Under the pieces are notes generated by a model. That model was not told where the DNA came from. It made no database searches and saw only the letters and a program-made list of their open reading frames with translations. Shown piece after piece: positions 38,741 to 47,086 of a DNA stretch of 64,000 nucleotides. This DNA comes from Scleromatobacter sp039920745 (GTDB lineage Bacteria; Pseudomonadota; Gammaproteobacteria; Burkholderiales; Burkholderiaceae_C): positions 1 to 64,000 of the forward strand of contig JBDSDD010000039.1 in NCBI GenBank assembly GCA_039920745.1, in the 5' to 3' direction. Every line of letters starts with the position of its first letter. The stretch's first letter is position 1. Both the position numbers and the translations under genes were made by a program.

Positions 38741-39172
38741 TCACTCGGCGGTGAAGATCACCTTGACGCTGGCGTCGACGGCGGACTTCTCGATGTAGCC
38801 GATCGCGTCCGGATTGGCAGCGACGAACTTCTTGACCTCGGCCGAGGACGCCAGTTCCTTGGGCGGTGTCGCCTTGCCCGAGAACACGAGGCGCGACCAC
38901 GCCGCCTTGACCTGCGCGGTCGACTTGGCCGTGACCTTGGAATAGAACAACTCGCGCGTGCCGGCGCTGTCCGGCAGGTCGGTGGGCACCGCGGTGCCGC
39001 CGGACGGCAGCGTGTTGCTCTTGCCGAGGAAGATGGCGCTGACCTGGTCGGCTGTCATGGACGCGAGCGGGCTCTTCGGATTGACGACGACGGCGACCTG
39101 CGCGAACGCGCCTGCGGAGCCCATGCACAGCACGCAAGCGGCCGCGACGCGGAGGATGAAACGATGATTCAT
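38741..39172 (-). CDS. half-size phosphate ABC substrate-binding-like protein
   Basis: 143 residues with signal peptide MNHRFILRVAAACVLCMGSA ending near AFAQ. The mature 118 residues match the first lobe of PstS/PBP-like proteins: VVVNPKSPLASMTADQVSAI, FLGKSNTLPSGG, then SGTRELFYSKV-like spacing and NPDAIGYIEKSAVDASVKVI. Full PstS proteins are about 330-350 residues, so this is a one-lobe relative and unlikely to be an ABC transport partner alone. It follows a porin gene by 14 bases. Similar small PBP-like/porin pairs are known in proteobacteria without settled function. Confidence 0.8.
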   Translation of the reverse strand: MNHRFILRVAAACVLCMGSAGAFAQVAVVVNPKSPLASMTADQVSAIFLGKSNTLPSGGTAVPTDLPDSAGTRELFYSKVTAKSTAQVKAAWSRLVFSGKATPPKELASSAEVKKFVAANPDAIGYIEKSAVDASVKVIFTAE

Positions 39173-39186
39173 GATGACGCTCCTCT

Positions 39187-40401
39187 TCAGAACACGAAGT
39201 CGACGGCGACCGTGTAGACGTTGACGGCCGCGCCGAAGCCAGGCTTCGGGCTGTTGAAGAAGCCGCGCGAACCGGATGCCGGCGTGATGTGGTCGATCTG
39301 GGCCTTGACGTCCAGGTTCTTGTACGCATCCCAGCGCAGGCCCAGCGCGTCGGTCTTCTGCGCGGTGTAGGCGTTGGCCACCAGGCCCTCGACGGCCGCG
39401 CGCAGCGGTGCGAGCTGTGGCACGCCCGTGGGGATCGTGTCGTTGACGTTGGTGCTGTCGCGCTTGAGCTTGGACACCACGGCGTACGGCGTGAACTTGT
39501 CGATGCGGTAGCCCAGCGTGGTGGCCCAGCCGGTGGTGCTGTCCACGTACGAAGAGACGCGGCGCTTCGTGTATTCGACGCCGCCGACCCAGTTGCCACG
39601 GTCGTACGCGAGGCCCACGCCGGTGAACGATGCGTCCTTGTCCTGCGCGGAGATCTCGTTGCCGACCGCCGCGTAGGGCGTGGCGCCGAGCACCGCGACC
39701 AGGTGGGTCAGCGCGGCGTTGTCGGCGGTCAGCTTGGCCTGGAGGCGGCCGAAGCGCAGCGTGATGCCGCTCTCGAATTCGGCGGTGATGTTCACGCCAG
39801 CCTGCTTGCGCACATGCACGCGCGTGCCGTTGCTGACGTAGTTGGTGTTGCCGAACAGCGCCTGCGCGGTCACCGCGACGCTGCCGATGGACGACTGCCA
39901 GTTCACGTCGGCGCCATCGAAATGGCTGAACGCCACCTGGCCGTAGACGTCCACCGGCGGTCGCACCCACAGGTTGGCATAGCCGATGTTGCGGAAGTCG
40001 GAGACCGCGAACAGCGGCGAGCCCATGCGGCCTACGCGCAGCGACAGTTCGGGCATGACCTGGGCCTTCGCGAACGCCCAGTCGAGCTGGGGTTTGAAGT
40101 TGCCTTTGCCGTTGCGTTGGGAGATGGCCTGGACAGTCACGGAAAAGACCGAGTTCGCCTTGGCGTTGACCTGCAGGCCGACCTTGGAATCCACCCCGAA
40201 CGAGCCTTCCGTGGTCGCGCCGCTGGGTTCGCCAGGGGCTGCGTACAGGGCCAGCCTGGTGTCGGTCTGCGTGTAGGCGACGGTGCCGAAGCCCGAGAAA
40301 GCCGCGGATGGCTCCCAAGACAGGGCCTGGGCATGCACGCCGACGGCGCCGAGGCCGCAGGCTCCTGCGAGGATGGCGCGTTGAATGGGATGGATGGTCA
40401 T
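39187..40401 (-). CDS. outer-membrane porin-like protein
   Basis: 404 residues, signal peptide MTIHPIQRAILAGACGLGAV ending near GVHAQ. The barrel pattern has SFGVDSKVGLQVNAKANSVF, LDWAFAKAQVMPELSLRVGR, alternating aromatic strands and a terminal Phe (VAVDFVF). GGAG precedes the start. It differs from the trimeric porin at 27266 and looks like the general porin family found with small PBP-like proteins. Co-transcribed with the downstream half-size binding protein. Confidence 0.85.
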   Translation of the reverse strand: MTIHPIQRAILAGACGLGAVGVHAQALSWEPSAAFSGFGTVAYTQTDTRLALYAAPGEPSGATTEGSFGVDSKVGLQVNAKANSVFSVTVQAISQRNGKGNFKPQLDWAFAKAQVMPELSLRVGRMGSPLFAVSDFRNIGYANLWVRPPVDVYGQVAFSHFDGADVNWQSSIGSVAVTAQALFGNTNYVSNGTRVHVRKQAGVNITAEFESGITLRFGRLQAKLTADNAALTHLVAVLGATPYAAVGNEISAQDKDASFTGVGLAYDRGNWVGGVEYTKRRVSSYVDSTTGWATTLGYRIDKFTPYAVVSKLKRDSTNVNDTIPTGVPQLAPLRAAVEGLVANAYTAQKTDALGLRWDAYKNLDVKAQIDHITPASGSRGFFNSPKPGFGAAVNVYTVAVDFVF

Positions 40402-40913
40402 CAGAGGCTCCGAAGAAGGGGTTCTTTGCCAGCAGCGGCAAAGGCGTAACGAATTCGAATAATTTGAAATTCGTGGCCCGTTTTCGGAGCAAGTCCTCCC
40501 GACATGAAGGCTAATTATTCGTTTTGAGTGATTTTTTGGTTTTGTTCCAAGAATCGGATGCGAATCGTCTGGTAACAGCCCGGCTTCGGCCTCGGCGCCG
40601 GCGTCGACCAGCCGTCCTCACGAGCTCGTTGCAAGCGCCGCGCGGCCTTCAAGTGATATTTGTCACGGAATGACCCCTGACTTCTCGCAACCGGCCTCTG
40701 CGACGCGGGTGTCCACTATCGAAGCGGCATGCAACTTGCGAAGATCATCGACTCCTTGCGCGGAGCGATGGTCTAACCAACCGTTACGTGCCTGCGATTT
40801 CACTGACAGCACGCAGGGGCTTGACAGGCCCACAATGCTCCGGCACGAGGCGCAAACGCCTCCGGTCTTCAGTGATTCGACGGATCCCTCTTGAAAGGCG
40901 CCAGGCGCCTCCC
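40402..40913. other. 512-base intergenic region with AT-rich inverted repeat
   Basis: The longest gene-free stretch in the window, between the divergent porin (start 40401) and parA (start 40914). An AT-rich island at about 40445-40560 contains the inverted repeat ACGAATT (40450-40456) / AATTCGT (40469-40475). The short ORFs across it have no ribosome sites or recognisable domains. It probably holds the promoters of both flanking genes. Confidence 0.5.
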
Positions 40914-41780
40914 ATGACCATGCCCGTAGTAGCAGTCATCAATCGCAAAGGCGGAAGCGGCAAGAGCACGCTGGCAACGCAATTGGCGGGTAGCCTCGCC
41001 AACCGCGGGCTCCAGGTCATGCTGGGCGACGTCGACCGCCAACAATCCTCCCTCGCCTGGTTGCGCCGTCGCGCGACGCAGACGCTGGGCCGCGCCCCGG
41101 CCATCGCTGGCTCCGCGTTCGGCACCAACGCCGTGATGCGGCCGCCCGTGGGCATCACGCACGTCGTGCTCGACACGCCTGGCGGACTGCAGGGCTACGA
41201 CCTGGCCCGCATCGCGATGACCGCCGACGCGATCCTGATGCCCGTCAGCGACTCCGTGTTCGACCGCGAGTCCGCGCTCGAATGCCACGCCGAACTGATG
41301 ACCCTGCCGCGCGTGATCGCCGGCCGCTGCAAGGTGGCCATCGTCGGCATGCGCCTCGATGCCCGCACCAAGGGCGCCGCGCGCCTCGAGGCCTGGGCGC
41401 GCGAGCATGCGCTGGTCTACGTCGGCTCGTTGCGCGAGTCCCAGGTCTACACCCGTTGTGCCGAACAAGGCCTGTCGCTGTTCGACGTGCCGCCCGCCAA
41501 GGTCGAAGCCGACCTGGCGCAGTGGCGTCCGCTGACCGACTGGGTCGACACGACCTGGGCCGCGGCGGAAAAGATGGACGCCACGTCCAAGACCAGCCTC
41601 CCGGTGTCGGCACCGTCGATCTCGCCACAGGCGCGCCGGCGTCCGCAGGTGCGCGCGCCGTTGCCCGTCACCAAGACCGCACCGAGCGAGTTCCGCCCGT
41701 CGCGGGAGGTCGTGCGCCCCCCGCGCGCCGACCGCTTCGGCTGGCTGCTGACCGTCTTCCGCTCGCGCGCCCGCGCCTGA
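40914..41780 (+). CDS. orphan ParA-family ATPase
   Basis: 288 residues from ATG 40914 (MTMPVVAVINRKGGSGKSTL). It has the deviant Walker A KGGSGKST, HVVLDTPGGLQGYDLARIAM (Walker B region) and DAILMPVSDSVFDRESALEC, as in the Burkholderiales ParA-like family often described as MipZ-like. The last 55 residues are a basic Pro-rich tail, possibly DNA- or membrane-binding. No parB or parS-like site is adjacent, so chromosome partition by this gene alone is unlikely; placement of a cellular structure is an alternative. It is convergent with the PEP-CTERM gene. Confidence 0.88.
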   Translation: MTMPVVAVINRKGGSGKSTLATQLAGSLANRGLQVMLGDVDRQQSSLAWLRRRATQTLGRAPAIAGSAFGTNAVMRPPVGITHVVLDTPGGLQGYDLARIAMTADAILMPVSDSVFDRESALECHAELMTLPRVIAGRCKVAIVGMRLDARTKGAARLEAWAREHALVYVGSLRESQVYTRCAEQGLSLFDVPPAKVEADLAQWRPLTDWVDTTWAAAEKMDATSKTSLPVSAPSISPQARRRPQVRAPLPVTKTAPSEFRPSREVVRPPRADRFGWLLTVFRSRARA

Positions 41781-41793
41781 CGCACTGACGCGT

Positions 41794-41823
41794 TGCCGCA
41801 ACCGGCTGACCCGGTTCGCGGCA
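41794..41823. terminator. hairpin between convergent parA and PEP-CTERM genes
   Basis: TGCCGCAACCGG pairs with CCGGTTCGCGGCA around CTGAC, with one bulged base. It lies 14 bases after the parA stop and 74 bases from the stop of the opposing gene. There is no T tract on either side, so strength as a terminator is uncertain. Confidence 0.5.
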
Positions 41824-41896
41824 TCGCGTCAACCGGGCTTCGGCTGACGACCGCGACTGCGCTCACCGATCCCGCAAGGGCGAAGGCCCCTGCCGA

Positions 41897-43396
41897 TCAC
41901 ACGCGACGACGACGCAGTTGCAAGCCCAGCCAGCCCAGGCCGGCCAGCAGCAACGCACTGTTGCCCGGCTCCGGCACCGGCGCCAGCGCGACGCCGCCCA
42001 GGCGCTCGCCATAGGCCGCCGTCTCCAGCACGCTGAACGACGTGTTCAGGGCGGTCGAGTTGGCATCGATCGTGATCGAGACCAGTTCGTTCGGATCCGC
42101 GCCCTGGTCGTGCGTGCCTTCGTTGCTGACGGTGGACGTCGTCGCGAACAGCGTGTACGAGCCGTCGGCATTGACCTCGCCCGTCAGGTTGCGCAAGCCG
42201 TCGGTGCTGACGGTCCACGGCAGGCCATCGCTGTAGCCCGCCTGGTCGAGCAGGCCCTTCTGGAACACCGCTGTCTCGGTCCACGCGCCGCCGACGAAGG
42301 TGTACAGGTCAAGCCCGGCATTCGAGCTGTTCTTGCCAGCCGTGCCCGGTGCCTGGCCATCGCCCTCGTCGGCGACGAACAGCGTCGTCGCGTTGGCGAA
42401 CCACAGGCCGAACGGGTGCGTGGCCGTGCCGGACTGCGGCAAGCCCGCGAGCGGCGTGATCAGCGTGGACGACGCCGTGGCCGCCGTGGGCAACTGGCCC
42501 GCGGTGCCGACCTGGTAGACGGTGTTGACGCCGTTGCCGCCGCTGCCCTTGGTCACGTAGAGCGTGTTGTTGAACAGCGTCTCGCCACGAAAGTTGTCGT
42601 CCTTGCCGGTCTTGTCGGCCGCGCCGCCGGTGGCGACCGTCGAAAAGCCGTGCTGGTAGCCGGTGGTATTGCCGGCCGTGCCGTAGGTCTGGCCGACCAC
42701 CGTGGTGTTGCCCGACTGGCCGGCCGCGATCATCTGCACGCCCGTGTTGTCGCTCAACTGGCCCAGCACAGCGCCGCTGACGCCCTTGCCGGAGTTGCCG
42801 GCGTTGCCCACGCTGTAGTAGTTGCCGCCGGCGAGCACGACGTTGCGGCCGTTGTTGCCGCTGTAGGCGTTGATGCCGGTGACCGTCAGCGCGCCCGTGG
42901 CGAGATTGACGTTGGCGATGCCGCGCTGGGTGACCGACTTCACCGCGTTGGTCGGGTCGACGGCGCCCGGCGTGTTGGCGTTGGAGACGTCGAGCTGGTT
43001 GATCGCTGCGACGTAGCCCATGAAGGTCACCGCCTTGCCGTCCTGCGAGATGTTCAGCCCCAGCTCCGATTTCGAAGCGAAGCTGGAGCTCAGCCGCGTC
43101 GGGTCGATCGCGATCGTGCCGGTGCGCGCGCCGGCCTTTGTCATCTGGTCGAGATAGATCGGCGCGGTCACGCCGAAGGCCGCGTCAGCGCTCTCGTTCT
43201 TGAACACGTTGGGAAACGTGCCGTCAGCCACGGCCGTGCCGCCGCCGGGCAGCGTCTGGCCCAGGGTGACGGTGCTGGCGGTGCCGGCGTAGACGGTGCG
43301 CGAGACGATGAGGCTGCCGGGCGTGATGCCGGCAGCGCCGGCGTTGGCGCTGAGCGCCGCGAGAACGCACAGGGACAAGACACTGGAGCGATGCAT
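41897..43396 (-). CDS. PEP-CTERM sorting domain protein, propeller-like
   Basis: 499 residues from ATG 43396 (AAGAAGG upstream). Signal peptide MHRSSVLSLCVLAALSANAG, then a long Gly/Thr/Asn-rich region with repeated loop patterns (NTLYVTKGSGGNGVNTVYQV; ATHPFGLWFANATTLFVADE), suggestive of a beta-propeller. The C-terminus is VPEPGNSALLLAGLGWLGLQ followed by RRRR, a PEP-CTERM signal. It follows the phosphoesterase gene by 73 bases, with a GGCGGGC/GCCCGCC hairpin (43430-43449) between them that could set the expression ratio. No exosortase lies in the window. Confidence 0.85.
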   Translation of the reverse strand: MHRSSVLSLCVLAALSANAGAAGITPGSLIVSRTVYAGTASTVTLGQTLPGGGTAVADGTFPNVFKNESADAAFGVTAPIYLDQMTKAGARTGTIAIDPTRLSSSFASKSELGLNISQDGKAVTFMGYVAAINQLDVSNANTPGAVDPTNAVKSVTQRGIANVNLATGALTVTGINAYSGNNGRNVVLAGGNYYSVGNAGNSGKGVSGAVLGQLSDNTGVQMIAAGQSGNTTVVGQTYGTAGNTTGYQHGFSTVATGGAADKTGKDDNFRGETLFNNTLYVTKGSGGNGVNTVYQVGTAGQLPTAATASSTLITPLAGLPQSGTATHPFGLWFANATTLFVADEGDGQAPGTAGKNSSNAGLDLYTFVGGAWTETAVFQKGLLDQAGYSDGLPWTVSTDGLRNLTGEVNADGSYTLFATTSTVSNEGTHDQGADPNELVSITIDANSTALNTSFSVLETAAYGERLGGVALAPVPEPGNSALLLAGLGWLGLQLRRRRV

Positions 43397-43469
43397 GTTG
43401 ACGACCTTCTTTTGATGATGGGGAGCGGGGGCGGGCATCGAGGCCCGCCTTCGTTCTTGCGGGAACTCG

Positions 43470-45095
43470 TCAGAACGTGATGCCGGGCAGGCTGGCGGTG
43501 CCTTCGGACTTGACAGCCTGCAACAACGTCGGATCCAGCTTCAAGGCGGCGAGGATCGTCGGTGCCACCTGCGTCGTGACGACCGTCGTCGCAAGCGTGC
43601 TGGCTGCCCATGACGGGTACGACACGATCAGCGCCACGTGGCTGTCGTCCGGCGCGTTGCCGCCGTGCTCGGCGTCCTTCTTCGTGCTGCTCGTGTAGAT
43701 CACGCCCGGGTTGGGCTGGACGATGATGTCGGGCGTGCGGCCGAGTGCCGGGTCGCCGAACTTCGTCGCCATCGCCGTTCCGGACAGGATGCTGGCGCCG
43801 GCGCCGTCGGCGCAGATGCCGGGGGCCGTGCAGCCGAGGTTGGCGTTGATCGTCGCCACGGCCGCGGCCGTCTGGCTCGGGTCGCGCAGCCAGATCAGGC
43901 CGACGTCATCGGTCTGGATCATGCCGGTGCCCGACAGGCCGGAGCCGTCGTTGAGGCTGCCCGAGGTCGTGGCGAACTGCCCGAAGGCGCCACCCGCGTC
44001 GAGGTAGCCGTTGGCCTCCAGCAGCGCGGTGAGCGTGTCGCCGTTCTTGACCAGCAGCGCTGCATTGGACGGCGACTGGCCGTGCTTGGCGGTCAGCACG
44101 ATCAACGTCGACGTGTAGAGGTTCTTCGCCTTGAGTTCGGCGACCATCTTGGCCAGCGACGCATCGACGTAGGCCATCGCGGCCGTCACCGCGACACCCG
44201 GCGTGAAGGCCGCGTCCGTGTAGCCGCCGCCGTGGGCATGCGTGGCCTTCTGCGCGACGCTGAGCGTCTGGAAGTTGGTGCCGAAGACCGTGGGCACCGT
44301 CGCGAGCCCGACGCCGGAGCCGGTCCTGCCGTCGATCTGGTTGAGGATGATGCCCACGTGGAGGTTGTCGAAGATCTCCGTGTGCGTGTAGACGTCGGTG
44401 TAGTCGCTTCCGGTCGACGCATCGGTCGAGTTGATCTCGGTGCGCGCGAGGTCATCCACGCCCTGGCCCGACGGGCCGTTGACCCAGTCGTAGCTCCATG
44501 CGTGCTTGTCGGCCCAGGCCGTGCGCGCGCCGGCGACGTTGGCCTTGACGACTTCGAACAGCGTGTTGGTCTTGATGTAGTCGTGCGGATAGACAGGCAT
44601 GCAGGCGCCATTGACCAAGGCATGCGGGATCGCCTGCGGATTGAAGGCGCCGCCGCCGTCCAGGTGCACGAGCGGACCGCCGTTGAAACCGTCGATGCCG
44701 GTGCTCTCGTCGAAGACGACGTTCCAGCCGCGCGTGCCGCTGCAGGTCGTGTCGCTCGGTGCAAACAGCGTGCGGTCGTACGAGACGTCGTAGAACAGCC
44801 CGGCCGTCTTCGGCGTGCCGCCGGTCAGCAACGCGGCCAGGCCCGGGAAGGAGTCGGACAGTCCAGGCGTGGCCGCGTTCGAGTAGTGCACGCCGGTGCC
44901 TGCGAGGGCCGCGATGGTCGGGCAGGTGCCCGCGCTCAGGCAGTGCGCGACGTCCTGTTCGTGCAGGCCATCCACGCTGATCAGCAACACGTGGGCAACG
45001 GCCGGTGCGGGCGGCGTACCGGAGCCGGCGTCGCCGCCGCAAGCGGTCAGCGCGGCGACGACAGCAAGAGCGGATGGTGCGAGAACGGACTTCAC
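43470..45095 (-). CDS. alkaline-phosphatase-superfamily (nucleotide pyrophosphatase/phosphodiesterase-like) lipoprotein
   Basis: 541 residues from GTG 45095, chosen for GGAGG upstream and the lipoprotein signal MKSVLAPSALAVVAALTACG (lipobox LTAC). The metal site pattern is present: HVLLISVDGLHEQDV near the start (first Asp) and TLIVLTAKHGQSPSN plus DVGLIWLRD later, with a C-terminal DDSHVALIV. The usual nucleophile region holds TPGLSDSFPGLAALLTGGTP. Likely a periplasmic phosphoesterase with unknown substrate. It is upstream of, and co-directional with, a PEP-CTERM gene, an arrangement suggestive of a joint role at the surface. Confidence 0.82.
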   Translation of the reverse strand: MKSVLAPSALAVVAALTACGGDAGSGTPPAPAVAHVLLISVDGLHEQDVAHCLSAGTCPTIAALAGTGVHYSNAATPGLSDSFPGLAALLTGGTPKTAGLFYDVSYDRTLFAPSDTTCSGTRGWNVVFDESTGIDGFNGGPLVHLDGGGAFNPQAIPHALVNGACMPVYPHDYIKTNTLFEVVKANVAGARTAWADKHAWSYDWVNGPSGQGVDDLARTEINSTDASTGSDYTDVYTHTEIFDNLHVGIILNQIDGRTGSGVGLATVPTVFGTNFQTLSVAQKATHAHGGGYTDAAFTPGVAVTAAMAYVDASLAKMVAELKAKNLYTSTLIVLTAKHGQSPSNAALLVKNGDTLTALLEANGYLDAGGAFGQFATTSGSLNDGSGLSGTGMIQTDDVGLIWLRDPSQTAAAVATINANLGCTAPGICADGAGASILSGTAMATKFGDPALGRTPDIIVQPNPGVIYTSSTKKDAEHGGNAPDDSHVALIVSYPSWAASTLATTVVTTQVAPTILAALKLDPTLLQAVKSEGTASLPGITF

Positions 45096-45241
45096 GTTGG
45101 GCCTCCAGGCAATGAACGAAGTCCCGCACGGTAGGAACCTCGCGTGACGTCGCCGTGACACGCCGGCCAGGGTCGACCCAGGCTTGCGGCACGCCTTCGA
45201 CGGCGTGACAGTTGCGTCATCGAACGTCGCAATGGCGGCTT

Positions 45242-45322
45242 GCTAACGCTGGGCTAACACTTCTTCGCACCGCACCCGAAACGTCCGCGGCGGCGCAATT
45301 GCAGTGCTAACTCTCGGCTAAA
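45242..45322 (+). promoter_or_regulatory. two tandem GCTAAC repeats, probable OmpR-family response-regulator sites
   Basis: GCTAAC at 45242 and 45253, then GCTAAC at 45306 and GCTAAA at 45317. Each pair has an 11-bp period, the hallmark of direct-repeat sites for OmpR/PhoB-type regulators. They are in the 312-base gap 45096-45407 upstream of the YVTN gene, whose operon encodes such a regulator at 46406. The distance from the second pair to the start at 45408 is 85 bases. No other signal was recognised in the gap. Confidence 0.65.
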
Positions 45323-45407
45323 CGTGGGCGGCTAGAGTCCGGGTCTGGACGGTGGGACGCGGCTCGCGCATCGCTGTCTTCCCTCGACCTCCTCCCGGAC
45401 CACACCG

Positions 45408-46397
45408 ATGAAGCATCTCGCCGCACTCCTGCTCGCCCTGCCCCTGCTCGCGCACGCCGCGGCACCTTCGCTCAAGGAGGTCGGCCGCATCCATGTCGGC
45501 GGCGCGGCGCGCTGGGACTACGTCACGATCGACAGCGTGGGCCACCGCCTCTATGTGTCGCACGCGACCCAGACCGAGGTCATCGACACCGCCACCGACA
45601 AGCTGATCGGCACGATAGTCGACACCAACGGCGTCCACGGCGTCGCGATTGCGCGCGACCTGGGGCTGGGCTTCATCAGCGAAGGCAAGGCCGACACGGT
45701 CACCGTGTTCGACCTGGAGACCCTCAAGACCCGCTCGACGATTTCCGTCGGCAGCAATCCGGACGCGATCCTGTACGACCCCGCGAGCCATCGCGTGATG
45801 ACGTTCAACGGCAAGTCCCAGGACGTGACGCTGATCGACGCGGCGCGAGGCACGGTGGTCGCCACGGTGCCCGTCGGCGGCAAGCCGGAGTTCGCGCAGC
45901 TCGGCGCGGCGGGCCAAGTCTGGTTCAACGTCGAGGACACCAACGAGATCGCCGTGCTCGACCCGGTCGCGGGCAAGCTCGTGCGCCGCGTGTCGCTGGC
46001 CCCGTGCGACAGCCCGTCGGGCCTGGCCGTCGATGCCCGCAATCGTCTCTACGCGGTCTGCGAGAACAAGCAGATGGTGATCGTCGCCCCGGACGGCCAG
46101 GTGCTGGCGCGTCCGGCCATCGGCGCGGGCTCCGACGGCGTCGCGTGGATGGACGGCGTCGCCTTCAGCGCGAACGGCCAGGACGGCACGATCAGCGTCG
46201 TGCGCGAAGACACAGCCGGCCACTTCCAGACAACCGAAACGATCCCGACGGCCGCGGGCGCGCGCACCATCGCCGCCGACCCGGCGACGCATCGCCTGTA
46301 CCTGCCGACGGCGGAGCTGCAGCCCGCGACGGCGCCTGGCGCCCGCCGGGTGGGCGTGCCCGATTCCTTCTACATCCTCGTGCTCCAGAAGAACTAG
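45408..46397 (+). CDS. exported YVTN-type beta-propeller protein
   Basis: 329 residues: signal peptide MKHLAALLLALPLLAHAAA and seven-bladed YVTN-like repeats (VGHRLYVSHATQTEVIDTAT, DTVTVFDLETLKTRSTISVG, GTVVATVPVGGKPEF, TNEIAVLDPVAGKLVRRVSL). It is periplasmic. It leads a run of genes for a two-component system and an RND pump, with only 8 bases to the response-regulator start, so it could bind or sequester the signal or be part of the stress response. Function not assigned. Confidence 0.82.
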   Translation: MKHLAALLLALPLLAHAAAPSLKEVGRIHVGGAARWDYVTIDSVGHRLYVSHATQTEVIDTATDKLIGTIVDTNGVHGVAIARDLGLGFISEGKADTVTVFDLETLKTRSTISVGSNPDAILYDPASHRVMTFNGKSQDVTLIDAARGTVVATVPVGGKPEFAQLGAAGQVWFNVEDTNEIAVLDPVAGKLVRRVSLAPCDSPSGLAVDARNRLYAVCENKQMVIVAPDGQVLARPAIGAGSDGVAWMDGVAFSANGQDGTISVVREDTAGHFQTTETIPTAAGARTIAADPATHRLYLPTAELQPATAPGARRVGVPDSFYILVLQKN

Positions 46398-46405
46398 GGG
46401 CCGGC

Positions 46406-47086
46406 ATGCGCGTACTGCTGGTGGAGGACGACCAGATGCTGGGGACGGCGGTGGTGCAAGCGCTGCACGACGCGTCCTACGCCGTCGACTGGGTTCAGGA
46501 TGGCGTCACGGCCTCGACGGCGCTCGACGGCAGCGAGTACGAGCTCGTGCTGCTCGACCTGGGCCTGCCGCAGCGCGACGGCATCGACGTGCTGCGTCGA
46601 CTGCGCGCCCGCGGGGATGCGACGCCGGTGCTGATCATCACGGCGCGCGACTCGGTCGACCAGCGCATCGAGGGGCTGGACGTCGGCGCCGACGACTACC
46701 TCGGCAAGCCGTTCGCCGTCGGCGAGCTGCTCGCACGCATGCGGGCGCTGGCGCGCCGCAGCGCGGGCGCGAGCAGTTCCACGCTCGCCAATGGCGTCGT
46801 CACGCTGGAACTCGCCACGAAGCTGGCCGTCACCGCCACGGGCTCGCACAACCTGTCGCACCGCGAGTTCGCGCTGCTGCAGGCGTTGATGCTGCGGCCA
46901 GGCGCCGTGCTGTCCCGGGCCCAGCTGGAGCAATCGATCTACGGCTGGGGCGAGGAAGTGGAAAGCAACGCGGTGGACGTGATCATCCACGGCCTGCGGC
47001 GCAAGCTCGGCGCCGACTGCATCCGCAACGTGCGCGGGCTGGGCTGGCGCGTCGAGCGCGCCGATGCGCAGGGCGCCGCCCGATGA
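46406..47086 (+). CDS. OmpR-family response regulator
   Basis: 226 residues. Receiver domain with Asp51 (LVLLDLGLPQRDG), Thr in LIITARD and Lys in LGKPFAVGEL; winged-helix output domain at about 125-220 (LSHREFALLQALMLRPGAVL; VDVIIHGLRRKLG). QseB/CusR-like. Stop overlaps the kinase start by ATGA. Its targets are probably the 11-bp repeats at 45242-45322. Confidence 0.93.
   Translation: MRVLLVEDDQMLGTAVVQALHDASYAVDWVQDGVTASTALDGSEYELVLLDLGLPQRDGIDVLRRLRARGDATPVLIITARDSVDQRIEGLDVGADDYLGKPFAVGELLARMRALARRSAGASSSTLANGVVTLELATKLAVTATGSHNLSHREFALLQALMLRPGAVLSRAQLEQSIYGWGEEVESNAVDVIIHGLRRKLGADCIRNVRGLGWRVERADAQGAAR

Noticed and set aside
40670..40894. 74-residue ORF in the 512-base gap upstream of parA
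   Set aside because: No Shine-Dalgarno, no recognisable domain and low-quality composition.
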